Source of the DNA: Takakia lepidozioides
Lineage: Eukaryota > Streptophyta > Takakiopsida > Takakiales > Takakiaceae
DNA length: 64,000 nt
Assembly (NCBI GenBank): GCA_030704615.1
Contig: CM060734.1
Location: 63,690,042 to 63,754,041 of the forward strand
Direction: 5' to 3'
The translations under genes and the position numbers were made by a program. Position 1 is the stretch's first letter; the number at the start of each line of letters is the position of its first letter. Shown here in pieces: positions 61,301-64,000 of this stretch. The notes beneath the pieces are model-generated. The model was not told the DNA's origin, did no database searches, and saw only the letters and a list, made by a program, of their open reading frames with translations.

Positions 61301-64000
61301 GATTACTGACTTGGCCACATGTTGACTGGTGCAATCGCCAAAATGAGGGCATTGGCTTGTGGACAATGAATCGGGTTATCTGTAAATAAGGAGGCAAAGA
61401 GTGAAATGTACAGAGCAAGATCTTCTTGTTATAAGATCATATCAGATCTTAGGGTAGATTAGCAGAGATGGTGGGATAGGGTAGTTAGTTGGCAAGCGAC
61501 AAGGTTACTGCCATGGGCTGAAGCAGAGCCGTCATGACTCACTGAACGCTTGAATCGACAAATATCTAAAAGGTGGAGTGGCAGAGCGATGACAGGATCT
61601 GACATGCATAGATCTTTGTTTTTACAACATGGCATTCAGACGACAAGAGGAGTTAGGGCAGCTGCTGACAGAGATGGTGAGGTGCCATTTCGGGCAGGCA
61701 ATCCCACCGCTTCACCTGGAGTATAAGACAGCTAAATTCGTAGATGCATGGCTCTTCTCTCAGACTTAGGAATAGAGGCTTCTTCTTCTTCCACTTAGTA
61801 ATAGTTGCTATGGAATTTTGGTAGAGATGCTCTCAATGGAAATGAGAGAGACAAAAAAAGATTTTGGAAAATGGAATGGGGGCTGATTCTTCTTCTACTG
61901 GTGACAATTAGGAGTAGAGATGTTTTGCTAGAGAGGACCTTGGGGAAAAAGTGCTTTGGAAAATGGAATGGAGACTTCTGGAATTCATACCAGTCCTAGT
62001 GGTAGAGAGAAAGTGAGGCAGGATGGAAGTTATGTGGAGTGCTGCAAGAAGTTGGGAAGTCAGTTCTTAACATAGGATGTTTCCTGTTTGGGAGGATGTG
62101 AATGAGGGAGAGTAAAGAAGAAGTGCCCATGACTTACAATGAGGGCAACATGCATATAATTAGGTTAGGCAGTAGCATTTTCAGAGAGAATGAATCAGGT
62201 GGAAGTAAACCTGCTGGCTGCTGATTGCATGATATACTTAGAAGCATGCAGGGGCTGAGGCCTGCAACAGAAAAGATCACTTGAGGGTGATTATTGGTAG
62301 CCCATTTGTATCTGCAAGAAGGGATTGAGAGGGTTGAAAGTGTCATATGTCCTTGATGCAAAGGGATGGGGAAAAGAGATCTTGAAAGATGAATGGTGGA
62401 TCATCAAAGTGAGGCTATGTGTGTGGAAAACCCGGAGCTGGTTGTAGTTGAACCAGTGACCACAAAACTTGATGTGTACTTCATGGAACTGGCCTGCCAG
62501 TATTATCAAGTGATTGCCTGTCATGGGTGCTGGCTAACCTAATTTTGTGATAATGTATGTGTTGAAACATTTAGGAAATAGAACCCTGGCATATGCAATA
62601 CCCTGTTTATAAATGAGCCAAGTTATAAATTAGAGAAACTTCTCAATCCCTGTCCATGTCTTCTCTTCCGCTGCGACGTGGATGAGGGTACCCAATCTCT
62701 GGTCATGAATAGAGTATAAGTAATTACCTGTGGTGTGAGTCATAGGGCAGTAAGTGTATATTTGGGTAAGGAACAATTTAGGAGTTAACTAGAAGGGGAT
62801 TTATGCCCCCTTCTTTTCACACTACAGCACTTAGCAAAGGTGCTTCATGTTTTCCGAACCTCCACGTTAGGAAATATTTGATTCCGTATACGGCTTATAG
62901 CTGGCTGCGAGACTCCTTTCAAACCGAGCAGTCTGTTTGTCTGCACCCCAAGTACCCAACAATGTCAACATCCACTAGGCAGTGGAGGTTCTATAAAGTG
63001 GAAGAACAAGAAAGCATGATGGCATCAAAAAGAATAAAATCATCCACAGCATTTTGAAAAACGAAAGGGGACAACAAATAAAAGTCACCTCGTTGGACAC
63101 CTCTCGAATTCTCTTCCAGTTCATTTCAAGTGGCAGAATTCTCAAAGTATCACGACGTCCCTCTCCAATGCAACGTGTTTTGTGAGGCATAAGTTCAGTA
63201 TTGGCATTGATAATGAACATAATGTTCCCCTCTGCCTGGAGTGTCCCTAGTCGCGGCCGCTTGACGCCACGATTTCCGTGGAAAGATGACAAACAGCCCT
63301 CTTTACTGAGCTTTTTGTACTCCATGTACGTTGACCTTCCAATTCCGTGTATTATCCACCATGCTTTCTCACAAACATCAACACCTTCTATCGTAACATA
63401 CGACCTGCACGATGACCCATCCATAATGTGAAGTCGTTTTGAAACATTCAATCCAAGTTCTCTTCTCTCATCGAATGACGAACCCCAAAATGCAGTACGA
63501 ATTGCCAAGGTTTTTCTCCAATCAAAATACTGGTAGCAGTGAAGCTTGCATCAATGTTTGCTGCTCACCGACCTCACTTCATCCAAAGTAAGATTTTTCT
63601 TGCTCTTTTTTTAGTCCTCCATATTGGATGGATTCTTCTTCCTATTAAAATGCATGTATGCTGCTTTCAATACGCCTGTACCATGGTCGTCATTCTCCAT
63701 GTCATTGCATGATCGTAGGAAATTTTTGAGATCAACGGAGAGTATCTGGCCATTTTCAAGAAGTCTGGTTTTTGTTAACGGCCATTTCACAATCGACATC
63801 AGTGAACCGGACTCTCCAAATATTGTTCTGGTGACCAGAACCCCAACATCGTCCTCTCCGAGTTTGTCATTCAGAATGATCTCGTTAGGAATGCATGCCT
63901 GAATTCGGCCTTCGAACAGGGCGTTTCCGTCCTCCCTAAGAAGAAAACATTGCAAGTTTCTCCAACATTCTCTCCCCAGACCTGCAGGCAGATCCCCCCC
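58345..64000 (-). pseudogene. DUF7869-type gene (mobile-element-like), broken, running off the right edge
   Basis: The minus strand carries one protein in damaged frames. From the edge: WRNLQCFLLREDGNALFEGR, then in the same frame across two stops (63611 and about 63555) HCYQYFDWRKTLAIRTAFWG, CEKAWWIIHGIGRSTYMEYK and HGNRGVKRPRLGTLQAE. A probable 2.8-kb intron follows (donor after VSNE near 63090, acceptor TTGCAG near 60235). Then LYHSWRNESVMV and CIIHDKMDHRKTAIPRL (to 59895), LGELPVSLT and HGHGDGAYA, LYLQMDNSSKDNKNKWML, FLMVGHTHEDIDGFFSYLSK (59658-59032), FFVLVRPHDPTTCPVWMGLA, RYWDCWSKVWEYNPAYPAQW and the stop at 58345-58347. The DN...K and GHTHEDID motifs are those I associate with DUF7869 proteins, which are widespread, repeated and transposon-like; their activity is not established. 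At least five stops or shifts show decay. Confidence 0.75.
60240..63080 (-). other. probable intron or insertion inside the DUF7869-type pseudogene
   Basis: No protein family was recognised. TGGAAAATGGAATGG occurs twice (from 61865 and from 61958). Several CAGGGAAT-like words recur between 60680 and 61130. A frame at 60600-60361 (NRVNHKFIASLAQDPSSSFL) could be an extra exon, but this is not supported further. Confidence 0.45.

Overview
The window looks like nuclear DNA of a streptophyte, probably a charophycean green alga such as Chara. This is an inference from several signs. There is one conserved eukaryotic gene with many introns. Plant-type TTTAGGG/CCCTAAA tracts occur. There are plant-style Ty3/gypsy elements, including a chromodomain one, plus hAT-like miniature elements, tRNA-like SINEs and a degenerate gene of the DUF7869 type. 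Nothing looks prokaryotic, and no CRISPR array, rRNA or complete tRNA gene was seen.

Layout. 1-4.83 kb: a decayed Ty3/gypsy element on the minus strand, cut by the left edge and abutting a LINE zinc-finger relic (4.9-5.3 kb). 5.3-7.5 kb: gene-free, with a TA microsatellite. 7.55-9.07 kb: a broken minus-strand gene whose C-terminal half resembles a DNA methylase. 10.6-13.5 kb: a second gypsy copy whose protease, RT, RNase H and linker blocks keep their order but not their strands. 13.7-14.4 kb: a broken unknown ORF. 14.7-20.7 kb: a chromovirus-type gypsy element on the minus strand between two long direct repeats that are candidate LTRs. 22.3-23.9 kb: a SINE followed by a 5'-truncated LINE with an A-rich tail. 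25.4-28.1 kb: a long decayed coding stretch I cannot name. 28.1-33.4 kb: no gene seen. 33.45-35.85 kb: two nested hAT-like miniature elements with exact 8-bp target duplications; the outer one has been split by an inversion.

37.7-54.6 kb holds the only gene that appears intact: a 14-exon RBM19/Mrd1 homologue with five RRMs, a pre-rRNA processing factor. Its coding exons join in one frame of 940 codons including the stop, counted from base 37757. Introns 7 and 8 are packed with fragments of one LINE family whose 3' ends run into (CT)n. A 65-nt exon (49404-49468) survives between them. After the gene come a ClpB gene fragment (55.6-56.3 kb), a minisatellite rich in telomere-like motifs (57.1-57.96 kb), and a decayed DUF7869-type gene on the minus strand (58.35 kb to the right edge) with a probable 2.8-kb intron.

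Apart from RBM19, nearly everything recognisable is mobile DNA in different stages of decay. The most striking structures are the hAT nest with its reconstructable inversion, the strand-flipped gypsy mosaic, and the LINE-filled introns.
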